From: Candidatus Methylobacter oryzae
GTDB lineage: Bacteria; Pseudomonadota; Gammaproteobacteria; Methylococcales; Methylomonadaceae
Reading direction: 5' to 3'
DNA length: 64,000 nt
Assembly (NCBI RefSeq): GCF_003994235.2
Contig: NZ_RYFG02000121.1
Location: 248,001 to 312,000, forward strand
Below, in pieces: positions 18,681-27,067 of this stretch. Numbering within the stretch: the stretch's first letter is position 1; the number at the start of each line of letters is the position of its first letter. The notes under the pieces are model-generated. The model was not told the origin of the DNA. It ran no database searches and saw nothing but the letters and a program-made list of their open reading frames with translations. A program made the translations under genes and the position numbers.

Positions 18681-20492
18681 TCAATTCGTACGACCGCCAT
18701 CTGGCGCATTTTCATTAGACACGCCATTAATAGGTAAGATAATTCGAAAGCTCGTTCCTTGACCTACTTGACTGCTCAGTTGAATCTCTCCTTGATGTCT
18801 TTGGATAATGCTGTAAGAGACGGAGAGGCCTAATCCGGTTCCTTTACCAACCGGCTTGGTAGTAAAGAAAGGATCGAAAATTTTGCTCAGATGTTCAGAA
18901 GCGATGCCTTTGCCGGTATCGCTGATTTCTACCCACACGCGATCGTTTGTTGTTCCGGTTCGCAAGGTAATAATGCCTTTATCTTCAATGGCATGTGCCG
19001 CATTGATCAGCAAATTCATAAACACCTGGTTAAGCTGATGGGGCAAACATTTTACTTCAGGTAGACAACCAAGTTCTTTGACTACTTTCGCTTTGTATTT
19101 GATTTCATTATTAACAATATTAAGCGTGCTTTCAAGACCTACGTGCAAGTCGGCCCATTGCCAATCGTCATCGCCGCCGAGACGAGAAAAGTCTTTCAAA
19201 TCTTGAATGATTTTTTTTACCCGTGTTGCGCCTTCATGCGATTCTTCCAATAAATCGAGAACGTCGGTTTTTAAAAACTCAAGATCGATTTTTTGCTTAA
19301 AGGCTCTAATTTGTTTGAGCTGGCCGGTGTCGTCGGTAATTGTTTCAGCTTTTTCATAAATCGCAATCAGTGCCAGTAAATTATCGATATAGTTTTTTAA
19401 CGAGCTCAGGTTGGAATTGATATAGCCGATGGGATTGTTGATTTCGTGCGCCACGCCGGCGGCTAATTGGCCGATAGATGCCATTTTTTCCGACTGTAAC
19501 AAGTGCATTTGCGCTTCTTGTAGTTGTTTGTTCAACAGCAGTTGTTGGTTTTTTTCAAATTCCAGTGTTTTATTAATTTTGATAAGTTCTTGAGTGCGTT
19601 TTTCAACTTCCTCTTCTAATTGTGCATTACTGCGCGCCAGCACTGTTTCGGCTTGTTTTTGCGAGGTAATGTCCATGCCGCAACCCATCAAGCCGGCAAA
19701 GCTGTTATTTTTACGTACTCTAGGTACTGCTGTTTCGTAGATCCAGGTGATTTTGCCGTTGGTATTGAGTACGCGGTATTGGATTTTGAATTTACTGAGT
19801 TCTTTAGCCGCACGTATATAGGTTTGGGTGACATTGTCCCGGTCTTCCGGATGTATCCTGTTTAACCATTGTTCGCGTGTGAGCGTGTCGGCTTGTAAAT
19901 TAAAAGTGGTAAACCAGAAGTGATTGCAAAAAATCGGCACATGGTTAGCGTTGGTAATCCAGATCAATGCCGAGATATTTTCGGCCAGTTCCTTAAAGCG
20001 GTTTTCACTTTCGCGCAAAGCAGAATATAAATTGCTTTGCATGATTTCATGGTGTTCTTGTTTATCAATTTGAATTTGCGCCGCATCAATGCCTTTAATA
20101 AGGCTGAGCGCCATTTGCTTGTCGGTACTGAGGATGTGGTGACAAAGCCAGTTGACCAAGTAGTCCATCAAGTCTTCTGAAAGCGTATTAACATCGGTCT
20201 CGACTTCGCGCTGGACCGTTAGCATTTTGGCTACAAACTCTCTATGTTCCGCTTCATGGATAACATACAGCGTTGGGTTGAATTCTGCAGCCAGCATCAG
20301 TTGTTCTTCATGCTGAAAGTGGTACACCGTATAATTGATTAAGTCATTGATAATTTTGATCAGGGTGTCGCGTTCGGCGCCGATAGCAACAGCTTCGTCT
20401 AATTGGTTAGTCAAATCGATTAGATGTTTATGTTGCTTATCAACGGAGTCTATGCCTAGCTCCAGTTGACTGTTCCAATTCAAGATAGTCAT
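18681..20492 (-). CDS. Hemerythrin-PAS sensor histidine kinase (putative O2 sensor)
   Basis: 603 residues from the ATG at 20492; this start puts the hemerythrin domain at the N terminus as usual (MTILNWNSQLELGID). A TTG at 20594 would overlap the upstream gene. All seven expected diiron ligands are present: H21, H58, E62, H79, H83, H119 and D124 (DKQHKH, HFQHEE, HEAEH, WLCHHILSTD). A PAS domain (about 190-310), coiled coil, HisKA (MASIGQLAAGVAHEINNPIG) and HATPase (DTGKGI, GTGLGLS) follow. There are no membrane helices, so it should sense O2 or redox state in the cytosol. The receiver proteins encoded on either side are likely targets. Confidence 0.92.
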   Translation of the reverse strand: MTILNWNSQLELGIDSVDKQHKHLIDLTNQLDEAVAIGAERDTLIKIINDLINYTVYHFQHEEQLMLAAEFNPTLYVIHEAEHREFVAKMLTVQREVETDVNTLSEDLMDYLVNWLCHHILSTDKQMALSLIKGIDAAQIQIDKQEHHEIMQSNLYSALRESENRFKELAENISALIWITNANHVPIFCNHFWFTTFNLQADTLTREQWLNRIHPEDRDNVTQTYIRAAKELSKFKIQYRVLNTNGKITWIYETAVPRVRKNNSFAGLMGCGMDITSQKQAETVLARSNAQLEEEVEKRTQELIKINKTLEFEKNQQLLLNKQLQEAQMHLLQSEKMASIGQLAAGVAHEINNPIGYINSNLSSLKNYIDNLLALIAIYEKAETITDDTGQLKQIRAFKQKIDLEFLKTDVLDLLEESHEGATRVKKIIQDLKDFSRLGGDDDWQWADLHVGLESTLNIVNNEIKYKAKVVKELGCLPEVKCLPHQLNQVFMNLLINAAHAIEDKGIITLRTGTTNDRVWVEISDTGKGIASEHLSKIFDPFFTTKPVGKGTGLGLSVSYSIIQRHQGEIQLSSQVGQGTSFRIILPINGVSNENAPDGGRTN

Positions 20493-20565
20493 GTCGTTTG
20501 TAAGAAACCAAAGAAGAGTGATACCGGTATTATGGCATAATTCCCTAGGTGTATATTTTTGTTGT

Positions 20566-21369
20566 TCAGTGCCGGCTAATAACGTGATCGGCAAATTGTT
20601 GGGCGGTATTGGCGCAATATGCGGCTTGATCGATTGAAACGTTAAGTATTGTAAGTGCTTTCTCTAAAACTGATTTATCGGGTTGTTCGGTTTTAAGCAT
20701 TAATAAATTGGCGGTATAGACTAGCAGCCCAAGTGACTTGCTGGTATTGGAAATGGGCGGTGTTTCATGTTGTTCGATAGCTTCTTGGATAACTACTGGA
20801 AGATTCCAATATTGCGCGGCTTTTCCCCCTATAATCGTATGATTAAAACCTAAAATCTGTTGTTCCGCTTCTATTCCAAATGATGCGGATACGGTGATTA
20901 GTTGGCTAAATTTGTCCGGAAAGAGTATCGCAATTAATATATCCCCGATGTCATGCAGTAAACCCGCTGTAAACGCAAGATCAGGATTGGAAGAGGTGCA
21001 ATTTGCAAGGAGTCGGGTGCATTCGGCAACGCCTATGCTATGGCGCCAGAATAGGTTGTAATTAAACTCAGTATGTTGTACGGGCAGCATTTTCGAAAAG
21101 CAGATGCTAATTAACATGTCTCTTATCCGATTAATGCCTAGCAATACAATGGCTTCTCGCAAAGAGCCAATTTCCCTGGACATGCCGTAAAAAGGCGAAT
21201 TGACGATGCGTAGTATACGTATCGCCATCGAGGGGTCTGAGCTGATTTGATCGGCTAGCGCCGATAAGTTTTGTTGTTTGTTATTAATCTGTTCTAACGC
21301 TTCCATAAGCAATGCCGGCATCGACGGCAAATTCGCTAAACATGCAAAATTATCGTTTAAGGCGGGCAT
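20566..21369 (-). CDS. HDOD-domain signalling protein
   Basis: 267 residues, nearly all one HDOD domain: LPSMPALLMEALEQIN, then DPSMAIRILRIVNSPFYGM, LREAIVLLGINRIRDMLIS and AGLLHDIGDILIA. HDOD domains resemble HD hydrolases but generally act as non-catalytic signalling modules; here an HD pair remains in LLHDIGD. The gene starts 1 bp after the REC-PAS gene, so the two are translationally linked, and its stop lies 73 bp before the chosen start of the hemerythrin kinase. The role inside this O2-linked operon is unknown. Confidence 0.88.
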   Translation of the reverse strand: MPALNDNFACLANLPSMPALLMEALEQINNKQQNLSALADQISSDPSMAIRILRIVNSPFYGMSREIGSLREAIVLLGINRIRDMLISICFSKMLPVQHTEFNYNLFWRHSIGVAECTRLLANCTSSNPDLAFTAGLLHDIGDILIAILFPDKFSQLITVSASFGIEAEQQILGFNHTIIGGKAAQYWNLPVVIQEAIEQHETPPISNTSKSLGLLVYTANLLMLKTEQPDKSVLEKALTILNVSIDQAAYCANTAQQFADHVISRH

Positions 21370-21370
21370 T

Positions 21371-22219
21371 TCAATTCTCCTTTAATGGCGATAGTGCAAT
21401 AACAATTCCTTTGGACTGACTAATACCACCCATAGTGTTCATATGGACATGTACGGAAACCCCCTTATTCAACGTTATAATTCCGGCATCAAACTGTACA
21501 AGATTACTAGGGTAGTGGTCTTGTAATAATTTTAAAAGCACTTCCGGTAAAACATCGCCCGCCATAAGGCCGAGCAGGCAAATGCCGGTAGGCTGACAGA
21601 ATATTTCTTCGGCACGCCGGTTGGAAACCACGATCATGTTTTGTTCGTCAATACCGATAATGCCTATGGGTAAGTATTCAAGAATCTCCTGTGAAATTTG
21701 CAGCAAATTGATACTGTGTATAATCTCGCAAGTTTTATCCGCTACTTTTTGCGCAAGATTTTGATTGAGTCTGGAAAGTTTGTCATTGACAGCTTGGAGC
21801 TCTTTAGTCAGACGTAAATTCTCTCGCTCCATTTCATAATATTGAAATGCTTCGCGAATGTTATTCTTGAGCAAATCGTCATCCCAAGGTTTGGTTAAAA
21901 ACTTATAAATCGCACCGTCATTAATAGCGTTGGTAATCGATTCAAGTTCAGTATAACCGGACAAGACAATGCGCAATGTTTTGGGATAAAGCAATTTAAC
22001 TTTACGCAGGAATTCTATGCCGGTCATATGAGGCATGCGTTGGTCGGAAATGATAACGCCCACTTCATGCTCTGCCAATAAGGCAAGTCCTTCTTCGCCG
22101 CTATTGGCTATCAGGATGGTGTAACCATCGTTTCGCAAGGTACGCTTAAGAGCATTGGTGATGTTGACTTCATCATCTACCAGCAAAATAGTGCGTGGAG
22201 TTTTTGATAATTTAATCAT
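21371..22219 (-). CDS. Response regulator with C-terminal PAS domain
   Basis: 282 residues. Receiver domain (about 9-125) with D59 in VIISDQRMP and the switch Lys in LTKPW; a coiled coil (130-175); then a PAS-like domain (about 180-280, EYLPIGIIGIDEQNMIVVSN). There is no DNA-binding or enzymatic output, so it probably acts through protein contact, for example as an adaptor in a phosphorelay. It is the first gene of the leftward operon and starts just beyond a 688-bp stretch of repeats, where the operon promoter must lie. Confidence 0.9.
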   Translation of the reverse strand: MIKLSKTPRTILLVDDEVNITNALKRTLRNDGYTILIANSGEEGLALLAEHEVGVIISDQRMPHMTGIEFLRKVKLLYPKTLRIVLSGYTELESITNAINDGAIYKFLTKPWDDDLLKNNIREAFQYYEMERENLRLTKELQAVNDKLSRLNQNLAQKVADKTCEIIHSINLLQISQEILEYLPIGIIGIDEQNMIVVSNRRAEEIFCQPTGICLLGLMAGDVLPEVLLKLLQDHYPSNLVQFDAGIITLNKGVSVHVHMNTMGGISQSKGIVIALSPLKEN

Positions 22220-22433
22220 GAACGGATACCTAAAAATTGTATTTCGAGGTTCTCCAGTTAAGGTAAAAAACGGCTTAGGAGGGCTTCAAAAATCAAGTAT
22301 GGCGTAGAGAATTACAATGTTCCGTGGAACGTGAAAATGTATTTAACATAAAATTAATACAAGCTTGCCGATCTTTGCACTCTATAGATTCAGATGTATA
22401 GCTTAGTGTCTTGGCAGAGCCGATATTTATATT

Positions 22434-22632
22434 TATGGTTTTGACCGGTTTGCATGCTGCTTGTTTTGATGATTGGCCCCTGCTTCCGAGAGTTTGAGTA
22501 TAACACCTTTCTTTTCGGCAAAGGAACCGCCTCTGGCTTTATTATTTAACGGCGCATCTTCGTTGTATTTACAGTTGGTAACGACTTCAGGTATGTACGG
22601 GAGGGCGTTTAACGGAAAATTTCTTAATGACT
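22434..22632 (-). pseudogene. Start-less ORF fragment, possible gene remnant
   Basis: A frame of about 66 codons ends in TAA at 22434-22436. It reads naturally (ALPYIPEVVTNCKYNEDAP, ARGGSFAEKKGVILKLSEAG) but has no start codon before the inverted-repeat element at 22633, where a stop appears. It may be the 3' part of a gene cut by that element. I do not recognise the family. Confidence 0.3.
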
Positions 22633-22824
22633 GATGTTACGCATTTAGTTGAATTTAGACTTAAGGCGTCGCTAGCGCGACAGTTTATTTGAATCGGGTT
22701 CTCGCACCTGAAGGTGCGATACTTTTCACCCAGCAGGCCCCCAGTCGATGGCGATTCAAATTTGCCCCCCCACAGGCTATGATCGGCGCGGCAAACGGGA
22801 GATGTTCACTCTGTGCGTAATATC
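22633..22824. repeat. MITE-like inverted-repeat element with internal hairpins
   Basis: The ends match as an inverted repeat: GATGTTACGCA (22633-22643) and TGCGTAATATC (22814-22824), 10 of 11. Inside are the hairpin GTCGC-TAGC-GCGAC (22668-22681), a 10-bp inverted repeat ATTTGAATCG/CGATTCAAAT (22687-22696 and 22752-22761), and within that TCGCACC-TGAA-GGTGCGA. No ORF of any size is present. The structure suits a non-autonomous mobile element, but no matching transposase is seen in the window. Confidence 0.6.
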
Positions 22825-22838
22825 TGTTAGTGAGACGC

Positions 22839-22871
22839 TAAGGGATTAAACCGGAAAGGCTTAATCCCTTA
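22839..22871. terminator. Hairpin at the 3' end of the glycine-zipper gene
   Basis: A perfect 11-bp stem TAAGGGATTAA / TTAATCCCTTA with an 11-nt loop lies 37 bp beyond the stop of the leftward gene at 22908. The T-rich tail (ATTTATCTTT) is on the plus side, so for the leftward gene it would be a weak terminator or an mRNA 3'-end stabiliser. Confidence 0.5.
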
Positions 22872-22907
22872 TTTATCTTTAGTTAGCTATCTGTATGGCT
22901 TTGAGAT

Positions 22908-23309
22908 TTATCTCATTCCGTTGCCTAGAAAAGAACCGGCAGCTGCGCCCAATCCGGTAGCAATAGGATCGCCGCTACCCAGTTCATAGCCAAAAACACT
23001 GCCTATTACGCCGCCGGCTAAGCCTTGGTGCGAACGTGGATCGCCTGAATATTGCGCTTGTCTTTGATAATAGTTAACTTGGGGCTGCGGATAATAGTTA
23101 ATTTGCGGTGCCGGGTAATAATTGATTTGTGGTTGGGGATAATAGTTTATTTGCGGTTGCGGATAATAGTCGTGATGGTGGTGCCCATGGTGATGTTCCC
23201 AGCCGTGACCGCCGTGGTGCCTCCAATGCCCCCAATCATCGGCATACGATGCAGATGAAAATAGCGTAATGACAGTGGTTAATTGAATTAAAAAAAGTAA
23301 CTTTTTCAT
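22908..23309 (-). CDS. Secreted His/Tyr-rich glycine-zipper protein
   Basis: 133 residues. A signal peptide (MKKLLFLIQLTTVITLFSSASYA) is followed by a His-rich stretch (HHGGHGWEHHHGHHHHD), then four 8-residue units of INYYPQPQ type (24-bp DNA repeats, about 47-80). The C-terminal segment is a glycine-zipper 2TM type (HQGLAGGVIGSVFGYELG, GLGAAAGSFLGNG). Such domains associate with the outer membrane or periplasm. The His cluster could bind metal. The paralogue at 23456 shares the C-terminal module nearly base for base. The function is unknown. Confidence 0.78.
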   Translation of the reverse strand: MKKLLFLIQLTTVITLFSSASYADDWGHWRHHGGHGWEHHHGHHHHDYYPQPQINYYPQPQINYYPAPQINYYPQPQVNYYQRQAQYSGDPRSHQGLAGGVIGSVFGYELGSGDPIATGLGAAAGSFLGNGMR

Positions 23310-23387
23310 GGTCTTCTCTCTGAAATTATTCGGTTTGTTGTTAGGTTAATTAAGATCAAATTTGTCGGTTAAATAGATGAGTTATTT

Positions 23388-23442
23388 ATACCCAAAGGGC
23401 ATAAGTTTCGTATGAGCGGACAAGCCGCTCAACTCAGCTTTA
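23388..23442 (-). repeat. Dispersed palindromic element, copy A
   Basis: On the minus strand it reads TAAAGCTGAGTTGAGCGG and continues through ACGAAACTTATGCCCTTTGG, the same two-hairpin unit as in the kinase gene at 12015, with the ACGAAAC spacer type. It lies between the two glycine-zipper paralogues, 13 bp past the stop of the second. Confidence 0.9.
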
Positions 23443-23455
23443 AGGTTAAATCGTA

Positions 23456-23770
23456 TCAGCGTCTGCCTGCGATTCCGTTGCCCAGAAAAGAACCGGCAGC
23501 TGCGCCCAATCCGGTAGCAATAGGATCGCCATTGCCTATTTCGTAGCCTAAAACGCTACCGACAACGCCCCCAGCTAAACCTTGATGAGATCGTGGGTCT
23601 TGATAATTTGAATACCTAGGCTGTTCCGGATAGTATCTCGCTTGTTCCGGATAATAATGCTTATGGTGTCCTCTTCCATGACCGTGGCCTTCTCCTCCGG
23701 ACGCATATGATGAGGACGAGTAAATAATTGCCAACATAAACAGCGGACTTACAAAAAACGATTTTTTCAT
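23456..23770 (-). CDS. Secreted glycine-zipper protein, paralogue of the gene at 22908
   Basis: 104 residues: a signal peptide (MKKSFFVSPLFMLAIIYSSSSYA), a short Gly/His region (GGEGHGHGRGHHKH), two YYPEQ-type units, and a glycine-zipper end (HQGLAGGVVGSVLGYEIG, GLGAAAGSFLGNGIAG). The last 60 bp or so are almost identical to the neighbouring gene while the middle differs in length and sequence. That points to tandem duplication with later repeat change or gene conversion of the 3' module. The pair is transcribed leftward and separated by palindromic copy A. Confidence 0.78.
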   Translation of the reverse strand: MKKSFFVSPLFMLAIIYSSSSYASGGEGHGHGRGHHKHYYPEQARYYPEQPRYSNYQDPRSHQGLAGGVVGSVLGYEIGNGDPIATGLGAAAGSFLGNGIAGRR

Positions 23771-24095
23771 GGTTATCTTCCTTAAATAATTAATTTAGTA
23801 TGCACCCGGGTTGACCGACAAAGGCGGATTGACCAGTGATAAGCTTTGAATTCATATTATTCGTCTTAACCTTAATGGCCCCTTAACGAATGCAGAGGTT
23901 TTTGAGGAACATTAAAGCCCATTCTTATATCCAAAGGGCATAAGCAGGGTTTGAGCAGGCAAGCCGCTCAACTCAGCTTTATACCGCGGCGCTGTTACAT
24001 GAAGCTGATTAATTGCCGGAATAATTCTGCTGTCTCGCTTATAATGTTAGCCTACTCGAATCAATATTTACCCAATCTTAATGGCATCTTAATAA
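23771..24095. other. Divergent intergenic region upstream of rapA
   Basis: 325 bp between a leftward secreted-protein gene and rightward rapA; it must hold both promoters. It contains palindromic copy B and AT-rich flanks. The hexamer TATAAT at 24040-24045 (GCTTATAATGTTAG) is a plausible -10 about 50 bp before the rapA start, but I could not pair it with a convincing -35. Confidence 0.45.
23926..23982 (-). repeat. Dispersed palindromic element, copy B
   Basis: On the minus strand it reads TATAAAGCTGAGTTGAGCGG, then GCCTGCTCAAACCCTGCTTA and a TATGCCC stem. It has the ACCCT spacer subtype shared only with the third unit inside the kinase gene (12123-12176). It lies upstream of rapA. Confidence 0.9.
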
Positions 24096-26909
24096 ATGGA
24101 ACAGTTTATCCCCGGTCAACGCTGGATTAGTAACACCGAGTCTGAACTCGGCTTAGGTCTTATTCTCGATGTGGCGCACAAGCGGGTCACCGTGCTTTTT
24201 TTAGCGTGCGACGAAAAACGTATGTATGCGCAAGATAATGCGCCGTTAACGCGCGTCCGGTTTTCTGTAGGCGACATTATCGAGTCGATTGATGAAGATA
24301 AAGTAACTGTAACCGGTTTAACCGAGCAGGGCGGCTTAATTACGTATATTGGAAAAAACGAGTATGGACAGGAAGTTCAGCTCGATGAAGTGGAACTGAA
24401 TCATCATATTCAATTTAATAAGCCTCAGGATCGCTTGTTTCTTGGCCAAGTTGATCCCAGTGCTTGGTTTTTATTGCGCTATGAAACTTGGCGCAGATTG
24501 CAGCAACATCAGCAGTCCCCGGTTAAAGGCTTGCTGGGCGGTCGCGCGTCTCTTATTCCGCATCAGTTATTTATTGCGCATGAGTCGGCTAACCGGTCGG
24601 CACCGCGAATCATGCTGGCCGATGAGGTCGGTTTGGGTAAAACTATCGAAGCCGGCCTGATTTTGCACCATCGATTGATTAACGGCTTGAGTAACCGGGT
24701 CTTGATTATCGTGCCGGAAACGTTGTTGCATCAATGGCTGGTCGAAATGCTCCGGCGTTTTAATTTGCGTTTTAGTATCTTTGACGAGGCTCGTTGTCTT
24801 AATACTTATGCGGAAGACGATATGCTCGCTGAAGAGGAAACGAAGGATGATGACGAGAATCCGTTTTTAAGCGAACAATTGATTTTATGTAGTCAGCGCT
24901 TTTTCTCCAATTATCCTCGTCGTCAACAACAGGCTATTGACGCAGGTTGGGATATGGTAATCGTCGACGAGGCACACCATCTGGAATGGAGCGAGCAAGC
25001 TCCTAGTGCCGATTACCTGTTTGTCGAGCAATTGGCCCAGGTTTCTCCGAGCTTGATCTTATTGACCGCAACGCCGGAACAGCTGGGTAAGGAAAGTCAT
25101 TTCGCAAGGTTAAGGCTGCTCGATCCCGATCGTTTTTACAACTTTGCTGCTTTTGTCGAGGAAGAGCGCCTATTCGAACCGGTGGCCAACGCGGCTAAGT
25201 CCCTGCTTGCCGACAAAACCTTGGATGAAAAGGAGCAACAGCATCTAGTCGAGCTGCTTAAGGATGACAATGTTGATAGCTTGATAAAAAATCTGAACGA
25301 TCCGGAAAAATCGGCGGCAGCACGCGATGCGTTGATTAAAGTATTGCTGGATCATCATGGTACCGGGCGGATTTTATTCCGGAATTCGCGGCAAACGGTA
25401 CAGGGCTTTCCTGAGCGGGAACGTTATGGATACGCGTTGAGCGGCCGTCCGAATACCGATGATTGGCAGCAAGACTTGCGTTATTTATGGCTCGTAGACA
25501 AAGTTAAGGAATTGGCCGGACAGAAAGCCTTGGTTATCTGTAAGCAGGCGCAAACTGCAATTGACTTGGAACAAACCCTGAAGAATCGCGCCGGTATTGC
25601 ATCGGCTGTGTTTCATGAAGGGATGAGCATTATCGAGCGCGACCGGGCGGCCGCTTTTTTTGCCGATCCGGAAAGTGCGGCACGGCTGTTGATTTGTTCC
25701 GAAATCGGCAGTGAAGGTAGAAATTTCCAGTTCGTCCATCATTTGATATTAATGGATTTACCGACCAATCCCGATTTATTGCAACAGCGTATAGGCCGTC
25801 TTGACCGTATAGGGCAAAAACACATTATTCAGATTCATGTGCCTTATCTAGAGCATACCGATAATGAAGTGCTGTACCGTTGGTATGATGAGGGCCTGAA
25901 TGCGTTTGCTTGTAACAGTTCATCGGCTCAGCGGGTTGCGGATATTCTGCACGATGAGCTGAGCGCGGTTTTGGAGAGCAAAACCCCAGCTGATATTGAC
26001 AGTCTTATTGTCAAAACAAAGACGTTAAGCGTTGAACTTGAAGCGGAAATGCATAATGGCCGCGATCAATTGCTGGAATTGAACTCTTGCCGCAAGGAGT
26101 TGGCCGATCAGCTTATCGATCAGTTGAATGCCTATGAGAAGGAAGGCGTGCTGTGGCCTTATATGGAGGATGTTTTCGAATGTTACGGCGTGGATACCGA
26201 GTTCCATTCGCCGGATTGCTTCATTGTCCGTCCCAGCGACCATTTGCGCGTGTCGCATTTTCCCGGGCTAACCGAGGATGGCATCACCGTTACCGTTGAT
26301 CGGCATATTGCGTTGGCGCGGGAAGATATGCAGTTTATGACTTGGGAACATCCGATTGTCACGGCGTCGATGGACATGGTGTTGTCCAGCGAAACCGGCA
26401 ACGCCGCGATCAGTGTGATCAAACACAGCGATCTTAAAGCGGGGCAGTTTTTGCTGGAGTGTTTGTTTATTGCCGAATGTAGCGCACCTGCCGAGTTACA
26501 GATCGGGAGGTTCCTGCCGCATACGCCGATTCGGGTGTTGGTTGATCAAAACGCCAAGGATTTAAGCGCGGATATCGATCACCGCGATTTGGTTGAAGCG
26601 GGTATCAAGTTTGATAAACATAAGATCATTGCTTTTTTGAGCAGCCAGAGACCGCATCTTGTCAATTTAGTGAGTGTGGCCGAGCAAAAAGCCAAAGCCG
26701 ATATGCAGCAATTGGTTGAGCAAGCAACCCAAGCCATGTTGGAATCGCTAAGCAGTGAGATAAAACGCTTGGTCAGATTGAAAAAAGTAAATCCGACAAT
26801 CAGAACTGAAGAAATCGAGCAGTTAAAAGATATGACCATGCTTGCGCATGAAAATATCCAGGCTGCGCAATTGAGGCTGGATGCAGTCAGGTTTTTGATT
26901 ACCAGTTAA
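24096..26909 (+). CDS. rapA: RNA polymerase-associated SWI/SNF ATPase RapA
   Basis: 937 residues (about 968 in E. coli). It starts with the conserved N terminus MEQFIPGQRWISNTESELGL and the tandem Tudor-like region. The SWI2/SNF2 core has Walker A ADEVGLGKTIEAGLILHHR (about 173-190), DEAHHLEW (about 291) and the helicase C lobe with CSEIGSEGRNFQF and QQRIGRLDRIGQ. RapA recycles RNA polymerase after transcription by moving on DNA. It is apparently monocistronic. Downstream lies a CACGAAG-type palindrome. Confidence 0.96.
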   Translation: MEQFIPGQRWISNTESELGLGLILDVAHKRVTVLFLACDEKRMYAQDNAPLTRVRFSVGDIIESIDEDKVTVTGLTEQGGLITYIGKNEYGQEVQLDEVELNHHIQFNKPQDRLFLGQVDPSAWFLLRYETWRRLQQHQQSPVKGLLGGRASLIPHQLFIAHESANRSAPRIMLADEVGLGKTIEAGLILHHRLINGLSNRVLIIVPETLLHQWLVEMLRRFNLRFSIFDEARCLNTYAEDDMLAEEETKDDDENPFLSEQLILCSQRFFSNYPRRQQQAIDAGWDMVIVDEAHHLEWSEQAPSADYLFVEQLAQVSPSLILLTATPEQLGKESHFARLRLLDPDRFYNFAAFVEEERLFEPVANAAKSLLADKTLDEKEQQHLVELLKDDNVDSLIKNLNDPEKSAAARDALIKVLLDHHGTGRILFRNSRQTVQGFPERERYGYALSGRPNTDDWQQDLRYLWLVDKVKELAGQKALVICKQAQTAIDLEQTLKNRAGIASAVFHEGMSIIERDRAAAFFADPESAARLLICSEIGSEGRNFQFVHHLILMDLPTNPDLLQQRIGRLDRIGQKHIIQIHVPYLEHTDNEVLYRWYDEGLNAFACNSSSAQRVADILHDELSAVLESKTPADIDSLIVKTKTLSVELEAEMHNGRDQLLELNSCRKELADQLIDQLNAYEKEGVLWPYMEDVFECYGVDTEFHSPDCFIVRPSDHLRVSHFPGLTEDGITVTVDRHIALAREDMQFMTWEHPIVTASMDMVLSSETGNAAISVIKHSDLKAGQFLLECLFIAECSAPAELQIGRFLPHTPIRVLVDQNAKDLSADIDHRDLVEAGIKFDKHKIIAFLSSQRPHLVNLVSVAEQKAKADMQQLVEQATQAMLESLSSEIKRLVRLKKVNPTIRTEEIEQLKDMTMLAHENIQAAQLRLDAVRFLITS

Positions 26910-26942
26910 TACAGGGCATTAGCGCAAGTGATATTAAATATT

Positions 26943-26990
26943 CACCACGAAGTTCTGTATTTTCTTCGTGCTCTTCGAGTCTTCGTGGTG
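26943..26990. repeat. CACCACGAAG palindromic intergenic repeat
   Basis: Arms CACCACGAAG (26943-26952) and CTTCGTGGTG (26981-26990) are perfect inverted repeats. The right side also carries CTTCGTGCTCTTCG, a periodic CACGAAG-like pattern. It resembles, but is not identical to, the CACGAAA-type repeats flanking the nuclease gene at 45164. It lies between rapA and the S1-domain gene. Confidence 0.7.
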
Positions 26991-27067
26991 AGTTTAAACT
27001 ACTTTTATCGCTTGAATTAAGTACGACCGTTCGCAAGCCATAGCAAATCAACCAAATCAAATAACTT

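Larger units (their letters stand above)
22220..22907. other. 688-bp repeat-rich intergenic region
   Basis: It holds, in order: the upstream region of the leftward signalling operon (22220-22430), an open but start-less leftward frame (22434-22632), an inverted-repeat element with internal hairpins (22633-22824), and a strong hairpin (22839-22871) at the 3' end of the glycine-zipper gene. No -10/-35 pair could be assigned with confidence. Confidence 0.6.
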
